The notes beneath the pieces were generated by a model. That model worked only from the letters and a program-made list of their open reading frames with translations, was not told the DNA's origin and ran no database searches. The translations under genes were made by a program, and so were the position numbers. Below, piece after piece: positions 51,801-64,000 of a stretch of 64,000 nt of DNA. The stretch's first letter is position 1. Each line of letters begins with the position of its first letter. Source of the DNA: Micropterix aruncella. Taxonomy: Eukaryota > Arthropoda > Insecta > Lepidoptera > Micropterigidae. Where the stretch lies: assembly GCA_944548615.1 (NCBI GenBank), contig OX155978.1, positions 4,257,588 to 4,321,587 of the forward strand, read 5' to 3'.

Positions 51801-54800
51801 ATTGGAATTTCTTGCAATATCGCCGCGCTCGACAAAAAGTACTATAACTATGGAACTACTATAGCAATCATAAAAAGAATAACTGTGCAATGATTGAATT
51901 GAAATTTCGTATATAGAATATTGAAATCTCATTTTGTAAAACAATTAGATAATTATGAATAAATATGAGAGTCGAAAAAGTGAAAAAAACTCTGCATTTC
52001 TAACTTGTACTTGTCTTACGGAAAAATGCGGAACCTTATTTAGAAATTGCAAATACTATCGTGATCTTTATTAGATTCTCTATCAAAGGTAATATTTCGT
52101 TTTGCTTATTTACATACAAAAATATTTAGATATTAGCTCATAAATACCAATAAAAATTTTGAGGATTTCTCGAAAAAAAAAAAGATGATGTTTGACAATT
52201 GAATTTTACCAGAAATGACTGCGAAATGACGCGCGAAATTATTCTAGCGGCCGTCAATGTATCTATGGTAATAATAAGATATTTGGTATGGATTTTAGGA
52301 TGCGTTCGAATTAGAAAATAATATTACTGTGCACTCCGGGAGCAAGCCGCCAATATTGGTCATTACGTAGTCAACGGTGTTGTGATGTGCAACCAAATTT
52401 GGTCGTTATGTAGCCGAAGGGTTAATATTGTTTATATTATATTGGTAATATTGTTTAGCTTTACAAGATCTGAGCTGGACGTATCAGCAAAGCTCCCTGT
52501 CCAGAATAAATAATAATAATAATAACATTTTAAAAAGAGGGTTCCGCATAACAGGAAGTTTGAAGACGTCGTCTCTATTGAAGTTCGGGGTTCTTTTATT
52601 TTAATTGCTTCTCAAATCATGCGGGAAAAGTGAAATTATTCTCTCAATATTTTTGTGCAGGAATTGAATATCAATAAAATAAAGCAATCAGACTCACCAA
52701 TTGTGACTAAATCTTTGAGGCAGCTCCTCGACATGGCGATCCTGTCGTACTGCAAAGGATGGGCCGACCCGCTCTTCTTTGAACTTTTCGAGTTACCCGA
52801 GATCTCACTGTTGTCACTTCTGTTGTGACCACTTTCTGTGGTACTGTCAGCATTAGATCTGAGAAAGAAACATAAATCCATTTATGTAATGTAACAAATT
52901 TCATTTACGATTTCACCAAAACCCAACTGTCTCGTCTGGATGCACTGGTGCCAGCTAGTTTAAAATCCTGGTTGTCCTTAGCCAAACCAGCTGACCCCTC
53001 GACTCTCTTCAGGTCCAAACACAATTTTGGGCTAGCTCTAAAACTGCCCTCTCTGCTCTACGCCAACTCGATTCTAAGCAATTCCAAGGATCCGGCAATA
53101 TCGAAGCACGTAGTAAGTGGCCGTAGTGAGTCAAATTATCTACAAGCCCGCGTAGACTTCCACAAAAAGTTCCTTACTGGAATCAGCCAGAATGGCACTG
53201 GTCTGGGGTATGGCAGTACAACCATGAGCGATGTGGACTTAAAGAAGTCTTCTTGCGGGGAGATTACGACAACAATAGTATGGCTCACGCTATTGGCCTT
53301 CAATGCCAGAGTGATTGGACAACAATTGGAGACTTTTGCATTCCTCCTCCAATGCACTGGAAAGTAATGTTGTATGACTGGACGCCAGAGATGCTGAAAT
53401 TTTATTTAAATGCCTTTCAGCATACACTTCCAGACCCCAGTAACCTCGCTCGTTGGAGCTATGCCGAGGATAGTTCATGTCCCCTTTGTAGCAACACCCC
53501 TTGCACAGCTAGACATATTCTAGCTGGCTGCAAGGTGGCCTTGGATCAAGGACGGTACACTTATCGCCACGACAAAGTCCTTGCTGTTATTTGCGAGGTA
53601 CTTAGCCTCTCAGTGGCTCGTGCCAACAAGAGTTCCACAGTATCCTCCAAACCCCCAATACAGTTTGTGCGGGTTGGCTCTAAAGGCAAAAAACATCTCA
53701 CTGCAAAACCTTTCTCAATAATAGAGAAAGCTTCAGATTGGATTATGGAGGTCGATTCGGTCTCTAAGCAGTATAAATTCCCTGAAAGTCTCGGATGCAC
53801 AGCCCTGCGTCCAGATATAACTCTTTACTCTATCTCGGAAGATGGTCCTTATCGTAGAATTAACTGTTCCATGGTAATCAAATATCCCAAAAGACCACGA
53901 GTACAAATTAAATAAATACCATGATCTCGCAAATGCCGTCACCCGGAACGGCTTCACTGTTCACCTTCACGCGCTCGGAAGTAGGCGCTCGTGGCCTGCC
54001 AGCTAAATCTCTGTTTCACCTTTTTAAAGATCTTGGTCTCTCCAGGAAAATAATCAACTCCTTTCTAGAAAAAAATATCTAAAACTGCGATTTCTGCATC
54101 TCAAAATCTACGGCCTCGAAGGGGGAGTGAATGGGTGGTAAGGTGGACGCTCACATGTGGCAAGACAGCTGTCCTAAACCTACCACAGCCTAGACTCCTA
54201 GTCTGGAATCCACCGATCATCTCCCAGAAGTGTAATAATTATATATGATGGGCCCGATTTTTGGTCGGTGAATTCCATGGCAACTCCGTTTGTATTTTAT
54301 TAATATTAAATTAATTCCATCATTCTTTTTCGAAAATTCCTTTTTCTAAATTGTAAAATTTTATATTCATATTTTCTTATTACTTTCGTGGCGCACCAAC
54401 CAACTAGATGGGAAAATATTGTGAATGCTCGTCTGTGTGTGTGTGTGTGTATTCCTCCACAATAACGCCCAAATGCTTAATCCGATTGAGCTGAAATTTG
54501 GCATGCAGAGGCATGATTTCATCATGGCAAGAGTTTAAAAGGCTTTAATCAATTTTTGCATACGTTGGGTTGGTTTGCTTGTTTGTTTCTACTCTCTATT
54601 GAGAAATTTCACAATAGGCAGGTTTTTTGTTATACGACCTTTTATGAAAAGCCCTACTATGGAGTGTTTATATGTTTGTCTAATTCGATTGACAGCATTG
54701 AAATGTAATTCCTTTAATTTTATCCTAGTTTAGTTTAGTTTAGTTTAACTGGGCTTTTTCCTGCACTTGGCCTCTTGATTGGGCCGTTGTGCGTGGATCA

Positions 54801-57800
54801 TGTTTTTATTTATGTTACTCCAACCAACCCAGGCTGTCCCAGAAGGTTAGTAGCCTGTTTGGGTTGCCTCCGGGACAGATGCTGGAGATTGTAGTATTCT
54901 TGCCCATTGCTCTGCCACGCTCCTGCATTCCATGAGCACATGCTGTGGCGTTTCTTCTTCCTCCATGCATCCTCTGCATAGAGGGCTGTCCATCACACCT
55001 ATGGTAAACAGGTGTTCGTTTAGGGGACAGTGGCCTGTCATAGTACTTATGACTTTACGGATTTTATCCTTTTTTATTCTGGTGAGGTTGCGGAAAAGTT
55101 TTTTAGGCGCTTCCGGAACCGCGTTCTTTGTTTGCCTGCATCCTGCATTTTTTTCCATTCTTTAAGGTGGGTTTCGTCGGTGTTCCTGCGTATGAGTCGG
55201 GCTTCCCGTGAAGTTGGCCCAACACAAATACGATAACAAAAAACATAGATGGACGTCTCAACAACGACAAAAAAATCAGTTGTGTCATTTCCAGAAAGGA
55301 CTAAATTAATCTGAATATTAATTTCATAAACAAAAACGGTGAGCGCCCAACGAGGCTTCTGTGTACGTCTGTCAAGTCGTCTCTAAGTCCAATAAAATTC
55401 GAGGATCGCCCTTTTAATCGCCCGAGGATTTTGTCCTTTTTTAATCTGGTGAGGTTGCGGGCAAGTTTTTTAGACGCTTCCGGAACCGCATTCTTTGTTT
55501 GCCTACATCCTGCGTTTTTTTTATCCTATTGGAAAACGGTGACCCAGCCGGGAATCGAACCCGGAACCTTACAATGTAAGATCAGGTGACCTACCCACTA
55601 TCACAGTAAACAGAAAGTAGCTTTTCTTAGAACAAAATTAAAATCGAAGCGAGCGACTTGATGAGTCCTGACAGCTCGGAGGGTCGCTACTGCACCGATG
55701 CAGATATTCAAACATTTGAGAAATTTGCCAACCTCCACCCACGCGTAACGCCAACCAAAGGCGTTCGCTAAGACGTATCCCTTTTCTCACGTCCCTCGCA
55801 TCCTATCCCCACATCGCCCTGCCGCTCGAGAGTGCGGTTACTGTTCGGTATACTGTGCCACTATGCCATGGGCCATGTGGCCTTGGCTGTCTTAATTGCA
55901 AGTTATACAAAAAAAACATCAGCATGTAACATACAACACATCCTAGTATCACTAAAGCGTAATCAAACATGACTGTGATTTTTATATGCCTGGTATGTGT
56001 CTGGGCAAATTGGCATTTTCTATACAAATTAAGTTTGTTTTTTGGGCGAAAGAAAGTTCTCTATATTAAAACCTACCTTTTCAGGTTACCGTTCTTGGCT
56101 CGGAGCTTGCCGGTTCCGTTACATTTGTTTTTCTTGGACGCTTGCTGGGCGTTCGGGTCATCTTCAGCATTCTCGATGAGCCTCTCGCACTGGCCATCCT
56201 TATCAGCCATTTCAATGTCGCCGTTTTCCAATTTTTCATTGGCTAAAATAAATAATATAGAAGAAGTGAACACATTATAACCAAAAGTTATAACCAACGG
56301 CAAGAATCACCAAACCAAAATAAAATATGTGGACGCCACCATTCTTTTATAGCAAAAACGGAAACAATTTAAAAAAAAAAACAAAGAAAAACAAAATTAT
56401 TAATCCCAGTCACACTAACAATACCAATCTCAGCGAGTGGGCTAAATGTTGATGTTCATTGGATTTGGCTCACAGAAAATCTTTTTGCCTCCGAACACAA
56501 AATGAAAACCCGCAGGTATGAGAAAAAGTTCGTTCTTTATTTCACCATAATGGCGCACTGCGAAAATAACTGTTTTCCCTTCGTGTCGCGCTTGCCGACA
56601 GCACACGTGCTCCACCAAAGAATGGTGGGCTATTCCTTTAAATGGACGCAAAAAATCCAGTGAAATTCAAGTGTGAGGTTAACCACTCACATTACGTGAT
56701 AATTCACGTCACAATTAACAGCAATTTATAGCAAAAATGCCACTGAGAGAGATGCCACTGACGACAAGCCACAACGAGCAAAGATGGCAAACTGGGGCCT
56801 TGCGAAATTTACATTGATTTAAGGATATGTGACAGCCAGGTGTTTTACAGCCCAATAAAATCTTGCATGTTATCTAAATTACCTTTAAAAGATACTGACA
56901 AACTATTAAAAAATGAAGTGGTTCCAAGGGATAATTGCAAAGGGAACGTTATACGGCCCTGAACCTTGCTGTGGCGTACCAAAAAGCCTTGCAAACCCAA
57001 TGCTCAAACAAATATGTTTAGAACAATCCGTCAACCACTGGAACAACACGCCAGGGTTGAATCATTCCAAAGCGCTAATTAAGACTTACGACAGTGAGGC
57101 CTTATCGCTAAATAGGAACAATGTACGCATACTGGTGAGTGCGCTCACGGGGCATTGTGACAACTACTTGCTTGATATAACAAGAAAACGTCATTCTGCA
57201 GGAACAACATAAATTTGTCCCAAGGCGATCAACTGTAACAAACTTGCTTGAGTGTGTAGACAAATGGACACAGGAATGGAATCAGAAACAAGCTGTCGAT
57301 ATACTTTACTTAGATTACGAAAAATCCTTTGATAGAGTTCCCATAAAACGGCTTTTACACAAGTTGGAACATTTCGGCCTCCGAGGAAACCTTCTCCTGT
57401 GGTTTCAAGATTTTCTAATGGATAGAAAGTTCAGGGTGCGTGTTGGAGAGGAAACGTCCGAACCTCATCAAGTACTCAGCGGTGTGCCACAAGGATCCGT
57501 CGGGCCGGTAGCCTTCGGAATATTTCTAACAGATTTGGGAGAAATAACGCACCTCACCTTCTCTCTTTTTGCCGATGATACAAAGTTTTACGCTAACCCC
57601 GTTATGGCCAGGCAAACAATTCAGGACACTCTTGACAAGATTACTGGTTGGACAAAGGAGTGGTTGCTGTCGCTTAATGCTGGAAAATGCACTGTACTCC
57701 ACCTCGGGCCTAAAAATCCCCAGCACGCTTACCTTATTGATGGAAAACTTATATAGGCAGTGAAAACGCAGTGCGATCTCGGTGTTACAATATCCGATGA

Positions 57801-58796
57801 TCTGAAGTAAGAGACACACATTATAGAGGTTGCCAAGAAAACCAACTCCCTGCTCTACATGATTAGGAAGGCATTCTCTTACATAAATGCAGAGCTATTC
57901 CTTAAACTGTATAAAACATCTGTTCGCCCTTTATTGGAGTATGCTTTTCTGATTTGGAATCCGTACATTAGGAAGGATGTAGAACTTTTGGAGCGTGTGC
58001 AAAAGCGGGCCACAAAAATGGTCCCACAGCTCAAACAACAAGACTACGAACGCCGACTTGAAGCACTCGGACTCAGCAGCCTAGAGGAGCGTCGACAACG
58101 AGGAGATCTTATTGAGACATATAAAATCCTCAATAATTACTACGACGTACCAAAGCTCAAGGAAATATTTATAAGGAATACCAATACACAGCTTAGAGGG
58201 CACTGCTTAAAGTTGAATCGTTCAGGATTTAATTCTAACCCGAGGAAACATTTCTTGGTGAACAGAGTGGTGGACTCTTGGAATGAACTACCGCAGGAGG
58301 TTATTTGTGCTAAAAGTGTGAACGGATTTAAAAACCAATTGGACAAATATAAAAAAAATAAGAAAAAAACAGTGAAATGCATGCATCAGCTTAAGCTGAT
58401 AATGCTACAAATAATAATAATAATATTAATATTTAGACAATTCAGGTACTCTATGACACCCGGGATGACATAACGATTATAACAATGCCACATACTTCTA
58501 AATCGGTTTGAGCGTTTAGAAGTTAGGATAGAATAAAGAAACGGAAAACATATATAGATGAGCCCTGAACACATTACACTCCTTTTCTGTTGGGCAGTCA
58601 TGTAAAATACAAGCTCGACAAGTGTCAAATTTACCTTGTTGAAGAGACAGCTTCCTCTTCCTGCGGTGCCTGCAGTACAGCATAAGACCGACTACGAGGA
58701 GAATGTAGGCAGCTACGACGCTCATGATTATCAAAACGGCTTTTCCAATCACTCCATTGCTGTCTTCGCTGTTTATATTACTTGTGGAATAGACAC
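33877..58796 (-). CDS. otk: Off-track/PTK7-like receptor pseudokinase, C-terminal nine exons
   Basis: Exons in order: 58796-58635, 56242-56077, 52858-52698, 47888-47587, 44427-44186, 42369-42258, 39331-39236, 35368-35243, 33972-33877. All have GT/AG borders and matching phases, giving 487 residues and a stop. The first exon holds the single membrane helix (VLIIMSVVAAYILLVVGLML) and a basic stop-transfer. The next two give an acidic linker. The kinase-like domain has the glycine loop IGRGEFG, lysine in PVMLKSL, HKDLATRNC for the catalytic loop, SIP in place of DFG, PQES in place of APE, and the ending EKCWDTSPKNRPVF. The loss of DFG, and Gln where the helix-C Glu is expected (EFKRQLDMF), mark a pseudokinase, as in PTK7/off-track, which act as Wnt/planar-polarity and plexin-associated receptors. 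Extracellular Ig exons are not in the window. Gene symbol is by family resemblance. Confidence 0.9.
34049..34110 (+). repeat. hAT-type terminus fragment
   Basis: CAGTGGTTTTCAACC followed by a GGCGGCACA motif; the same end occurs inverted near 14385. The other end was not found. Confidence 0.4.
34194..34499 (+). mobile_element. TTAA-flanked element D (306 bp)
   Basis: TTAA at 34190-34193 and 34500-34503; ends CCCGTTGAGTA and (inverted) CCCTTGGAGTAAA. Two ATACGACC-led units begin at 34207 and 34250 (43 bp apart) with near-perfect palindrome ACCAAATCTGGT and perfect palindrome ACCAGATCTGGT. The core matches element C. Confidence 0.88.
34850..35080 (-). repeat. Dispersed repeat C, inverted copy
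   Basis: GCGCCATCTAGCGGTAGGTA through an A/T-rich middle to CTGTACTGATTCACCC; the inverse of 23461-23615. Confidence 0.55.
35690..36590 (-). mobile_element. R2-like LINE 3' part, best-preserved ORF end
   Basis: The ORF 36626-35838 is open and encodes the C-terminal 240 or so residues: LNAFQHTLPDPSNLARW, zinc knuckle CPLCSNTPCTARHILAGC, RPDITLYS, LIVELTVPWE, LNKYHDLANAVTRNGF, then a stop. The CCHC motif followed by a PD-(D/E)XK-type core places it with LINEs that use a restriction-like endonuclease. The 3' UTR continues to 35690. Lies in a pseudokinase intron. Confidence 0.85.
36591..37061. other. Non-coding stretch with (GAATT)n
   Basis: AT-rich; a GAATT-type microsatellite at about 36930-36953. 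No gene. Confidence 0.5.
37066..37723 (-). mobile_element. TTAA-flanked element E (658 bp)
   Basis: TTAA at 37062-37065 and 37724-37727; ends TCCCTCAAG and (inverted right) CCCCTCAAG. The palindromic units are at the right end: GGACGTTA at 37660 and 37703 (43 bp apart), with CCCGATTCGGG centred 24 bp from the terminus. The internal core is the inverse of that in F. Shares its right TTAA with element F. Confidence 0.85.
37728..39126 (+). mobile_element. TTAA-flanked element F (1399 bp)
   Basis: TTAA at 37724-37727 and 39127-39130. Starts CCCGCTAGGCAC; right end inverted CCCCTCACGTTGCGAGG. Two AACATCC-led units at 37742 and 37785 (43 bp apart) with palindromes TCCCTTTCGGGA and TCCCATACGGGA. 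Nearly collinear with element G along its whole length. No transposase ORF. Confidence 0.9.
39574..40262 (+). mobile_element. R2-like LINE 3' fragment
   Basis: Collinear with the 52.9-54.3 kb copy from CCAGACCCCAGTAACCTCGC through the 3' UTR, with small deletions and an altered end near 40200. Confidence 0.8.
40263..42230. other. Intron stretch with GC-rich orphan block
   Basis: 40680-41450 is more GC-rich than its surroundings, with ORFs on both strands but no recognisable domain; it may be a repeat or LTR piece. The rest is AT-rich and shows nothing. Confidence 0.35.
42510..42950 (-). mobile_element. RTE/Jockey-like LINE C-terminal fragment
   Basis: The minus strand encodes KIDALEMWCWRKMLGIPWT, VLEELG, LQFFGHVARRNPENLE and RRSRARWNDLIKEVTKGS, the typical end of these ORF2 proteins, stopping at 42532. 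Upstream, YASETWTLK-like sequence has a stop at the W position (about 42908). Confidence 0.82.
43395..44075 (-). repeat. Family-A repeat, full-length copy
   Basis: From GGGAGCTAATGGGCACTTGC to the hairpin-type end ACGGTTTCGCCTGTTGTAG, followed by GTTGACAGCTCTAG. About 670 bp. Repeat D lies just upstream at 43340-43395. Confidence 0.7.
44610..45345 (+). mobile_element. CR1-like LINE 3' part
   Basis: The first frame gives EKHMIAVAKRAYYTLYLIRK; after a one-base shift near 44770 the second gives VRSILEYGYQIWNPYFCKDV, NVQRRATKM, RRQRGDPIETYKIL, VVGMWNKLPFEVI and a stop at 45221. The 3' end is CTGGACGTATCAGCAAAGC then (AAT)n. Confidence 0.85.
45346..45904. other. Intron stretch, first 105 bp duplicated at 52.54 kb
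   Basis: 45346-45450 (AGAGGGTTCCGC, GTTCGGGGTTCTTTTATTTT) matches 52530-52645, directly after the same LINE family in both places. The rest is unremarkable. Confidence 0.6.
45905..47120. repeat. Family-A repeat cluster
   Basis: Diverged copy at 45940-46330, hairpin end at 46350 (AACGGGCGAACGCG), a full unit in + orientation to about 46990, then an inverted terminal piece to 47110. Confidence 0.65.
47210..47420. repeat. Imperfect repeats of CTATGATACGAT
   Basis: GCTATGATACGATRTTCCATC-type blocks at about 47215, 47243 and 47360, partly forming hairpins with TTCCATCATGGAA. Unknown role. Confidence 0.5.
47995..48806 (-). mobile_element. Non-autonomous Helitron (812 bp)
   Basis: On the minus strand it begins TCTATACTAATATTATAAAG and ends with the hairpin GCCCAACGAAGTGGGC, nine bases and CTAG at 47995. 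Collinear with 5166-5905. No Rep/helicase. Lies about 100 bp upstream (transcript sense) of the pseudokinase exon at 47587-47888. Confidence 0.9.
48870..49725 (-). repeat. Family-A repeat, full-length copy
   Basis: 49075-49725 is a full unit (GAGTTAATGGGCCCTTGCTG to ACGGGCTCGCCCGCTGTAG); 48870-48985 is a separate diverged piece. Confidence 0.7.
49740..50015 (+). mobile_element. LINE ORF2 tail fragment (RTE-like)
   Basis: ERGRPPLTWWSNIKESP resembles the R-G-R-P-x-x-R-W segment at the end of RTE-like ORF2 proteins. Short and without further support. Confidence 0.45.
50230..51633 (+). mobile_element. TTAA-flanked element G (1404 bp)
   Basis: TTAA at 50226-50229 and 51634-51637; the empty site is visible in the 45.1 kb LINE copy. 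Two TAACATCC units at 50243 and 50286 (43 bp apart), palindromes TCCATTTGGGGA and TCCGCTACGGGA. Differs from F by only scattered substitutions and small indels. Confidence 0.93.
51757..52421 (-). mobile_element. TTAA-flanked element H (665 bp)
   Basis: TTAA at 51753-51756 and 52422-52425. Ends CCCTTCGAGTAGCGG and (inverted right) CCCTTCGGCTACAT. Palindromic units at the right end, GGTCATTA at 52358 and GGTCGTTA at 52401 (43 bp apart), with CCAATATTGG and ACCAAATTTGGT. Same family as element C. Confidence 0.92.
52925..54290 (+). mobile_element. R2-like LINE, longest copy
   Basis: Reading frames 52948-53367 and 53253-53915 overlap through frameshifts. They encode SRLDALVPASLKSWLSLAKP, TLFRSKHNFGL, the zinc knuckle CPLCSNTPCTARHILAGC and RPDITLY; the ELT motif frame is lost after 53830. 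The 3' UTR runs to TTCCATGGCAACTCCG near 54290. 5'-truncated. Confidence 0.83.
54425..54550. repeat. Repeat B fragment with (GT)n
   Basis: A GT run at 54436-54451, then AATAACGCCCAAATGCTTAA and ATTGAGCTGAAATTTGGC. Confidence 0.6.
54847..55530 (-). mobile_element. RNase H-type LINE C-terminal fragment with local duplication
   Basis: 55158-54847 (-) encodes ISTMTGHCPLNEHLFTIGVM, then zinc motif CRGCMEEEETPQHVLMEC. 55420-55525 repeats 55062-55160 (TCTGGTGAGGTTGCGG, CGCTTCCGGAACCGC), so part of the element is duplicated. Confidence 0.75.
55548..55620 (-). repeat. tRNA-like B-box segment (possible SINE)
   Basis: The minus strand contains GGTTCGATTCCCGG inside CCGGGTTCGATTCCCGG, a perfect T-arm/B-box. 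No acceptor or anticodon stem can be formed, so this is not an intact tRNA gene; a tRNA-derived repeat is likely. Confidence 0.45.
56930..57160 (+). mobile_element. RNase H-type LINE fragment
   Basis: Encodes CGVPKSLANPMLKQICLEQ, LNRNNVRILVSALTGHC, the same tail region as at 22950-23140. It stops where the next LINE starts. Confidence 0.8.
57161..58420 (+). mobile_element. CR1-like LINE: RT and C-terminal region with two stops
   Basis: A single frame from 57244 to 58473, broken only by TAG (57754-57756) and TAA (near 57808). The reverse transcriptase shows LDYEKSFDRVP, LSGVPQGSVGPVAFGIFLTD and the catalytic FADDTKFY. The C-terminal part has LEYAFLIWNPYIRKDVELLE, RRQRGDLIETYKIL, NELPQEVI. The 3' end is GCTTAAGCTGATAATGC plus (AAT)n. 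5'-truncated. Confidence 0.88.
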
Positions 58797-59249
58797 CTGC
58801 AATGTTAATAAATAGTGAGTGAGTTAAGGTGAATCGTCTTGGTCGCATTACATACAGATTTCATTTCCCATAGGAACCGAAAATATTACCGTATTCCTTA
58901 TTTGTTTGATACCAAAAAAATGTACAGAAAATTACGTCCCCGGGAAATAAATGTCAGGAATTTTCGATGCTTAAAAGGCGTTCATTTTGAATTTCAAACT
59001 AAAATAAATTTCACTATTGTCTACGCTTGTGTTAGTAGACAGTGTGAGCGAGTGGGTTTGCTCGCGAGTGAGCGCGCCAACAAGCCATGAGACAGCGCTA
59101 TGTGAAAGAATGAAATGGATGTCGCCGATAAGCGGCGCGGGCGGTCGCCGCAGCAGAGAATCGCAGTAATGTTTATCAGTGGTAATGTTGCCAAGCACCT
59201 AGGCGCAACACTATCGCAGTCAATTAGCCTTTGAATAGTTTGTCAACGA

Positions 59250-59355
59250 GGTGTACCCTACTTACTTACTTTTCCAAGTTTAATTGTTAGTTAAGTTAGT
59301 TTAGTAGTTAGGTGTACCCTACTTACTTACTTTTTCCATAAGTTTAATTGTTTAA
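59250..59355 (+). repeat. 61-bp tandem duplication upstream of the transposase gene
   Basis: GGTGTACCCTACTTACTTAC occurs at about 59250 and 59311, each followed by AAGTTTAATTGTT. The second copy ends about 10 bp before the ATG at 59365, so it forms the presumed 5' UTR or promoter. Confidence 0.8.
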
Positions 59356-59364
59356 TTCAAAACC

Positions 59365-63364
<4,000 letters not shown>

Positions 63365-63751
63365 TTTATCTTGTCTTTCGCAGATTTCACGACAAATGTG
63401 GAATTCCGTCCGTTTTTATATTTTATATTTTAGAATATATATTTTGTGATGCTATATTTCCCGAACTGTATCATTAAAAAACTGTCTATAGTGTGAATGG
63501 AATAATACAAACTGGGTTGTATTTTTTTTGGAATTTTACATTTAAAATAAACTTGCAGTCGCGGGACCGCCGTCAGGAACGAAGTTCTTTACAATTTTAC
63601 AAATATAAACACGTTTATATAATTGCTATATCGAGCGGTAACGCTTTTTCGTTATTGGGACATTCCATGCAAAAGAGGAAAATGATATTTTAAAATTCAA
63701 TTAATTATCTTATATAATTCAATATATTTTCACATTTTGTACTTGTATCAT

Positions 63752-63828
63752 CAGCCACAATGAGCTGTCCCACCAGCCACAATGGCTTGTCCCACCAGCC
63801 ACAATGACCTGTCCCACCACTCACAATT
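63752..63828 (+). repeat. 22-bp minisatellite
   Basis: Three units of CAGCCACAATGNSYTGTCCCAC and a partial fourth, about 390 bp downstream of the transposase-nuclease stop codon. Confidence 0.9.
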
Positions 63829-63910
63829 ATAAATATTTATTTTGTTGCGTCTACGAACGTTAGCAATCTATTTTTGTAAGAAAACAAAAGCATAGAGTAT
63901 ATATTTTACA

Positions 63911-64000
63911 ACATAGAAACAGCTATAAATAGGATAAAAACGATTTTACCGCGTGAATTTAGTAGAACCCGTCGTTTCGGCGCTGTTGCAAGAGATGTTG
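63911..64000 (+). mobile_element. Hairpin element, second copy (cut by window edge)
   Basis: TATAAATAGGATAAAAACGA, then CGTTTCGGCGCTGTTG, collinear with the outer arm of the hairpin element at 31727-31903. The right part is outside the window. Confidence 0.7.

Larger units (their letters stand above)
50041..52515 (+). mobile_element. CR1-like LINE 3' part broken by two TTAA elements
   Basis: LINE pieces at 50041-50229, 51634-51756 and 52422-52515 join collinearly to the copy at 44.9-45.34 kb. The two gaps are exactly elements G and H, each leaving a duplicated TTAA. Confidence 0.9.

Noticed and set aside
55548..55620. tRNA gene on the minus strand
   Set aside because: The T-arm is perfect, but the acceptor and anticodon stems do not pair.

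Overview
The window looks like AT-rich insect nuclear DNA. The evidence is four short interstitial (TTAGG)n runs, spliced genes with GT/AG introns, and a dense arthropod-type transposon load: Helitrons, hAT, pogo/Tigger, PIF-like and TTAA-specific elements, plus R1-, RNase H-, CR1-, RTE- and R2-like LINEs. The order cannot be fixed from the sequence; the Helitron termini resemble those I recall from Lepidoptera, but this is weak evidence. No rRNA, CRISPR or bacterial feature was seen.

Three intron-containing genes can be assembled. (1) Syntaxin-17 (STX17, + strand, exons 1566-1691, 6042-6237, 14594-15207) gives an uninterrupted 311-residue autophagosomal SNARE. (2) The C-terminal half of an off-track/PTK7-type receptor pseudokinase (- strand, nine exons from 58796 down to 33877) has the transmembrane exon, cytoplasmic linker and full kinase-like domain; its extracellular exons lie beyond the right edge. 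(3) An 11-exon + strand gene (59365-63364) lies beside the pseudokinase, in what should be one of its introns. It joins a Mutator-like transposase domain to a YqaJ/lambda-exonuclease-type nuclease domain and is open throughout in my model, with one doubtful junction.

Layout. 0-1.4 kb: foldback repeat with TTAGG runs and 15-bp palindromic units, just upstream of STX17. 1.7-14.6 kb: STX17 introns holding a TTAA element, a LINE split by a non-autonomous hAT, a Helitron, long microsatellites and a Tigger transposon with two in-frame stops. 15-33 kb: intergenic, with a nested set: a hAT transposon (8-bp target duplication) carrying a broken, domain-permuted CLIP-domain serine protease and a PIF-like MITE; a LINE (12-bp target duplication) holding an R1-like LINE; and TTAA elements. 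34-59 kb: pseudokinase introns filled with LINEs, Helitron, TTAA elements and a GC-rich non-coding repeat. 59-63.4 kb: transposase-nuclease gene. 63.9-64 kb: start of a second copy of a hairpin element.

The most notable result is a set of eight TTAA-flanked non-autonomous elements (2.6, 25.3, 32.4, 34.2, 37.1, 37.7, 50.2 and 51.8 kb). All have a short, more or less perfect palindrome centred about 24 bp from one end. Seven repeat it 43-44 bp further in, although the palindrome sequence differs between families. Several share an internal AT-rich core. This points to one diversifying, piggyBac-like lineage whose transposase-binding site keeps its geometry while its sequence changes.
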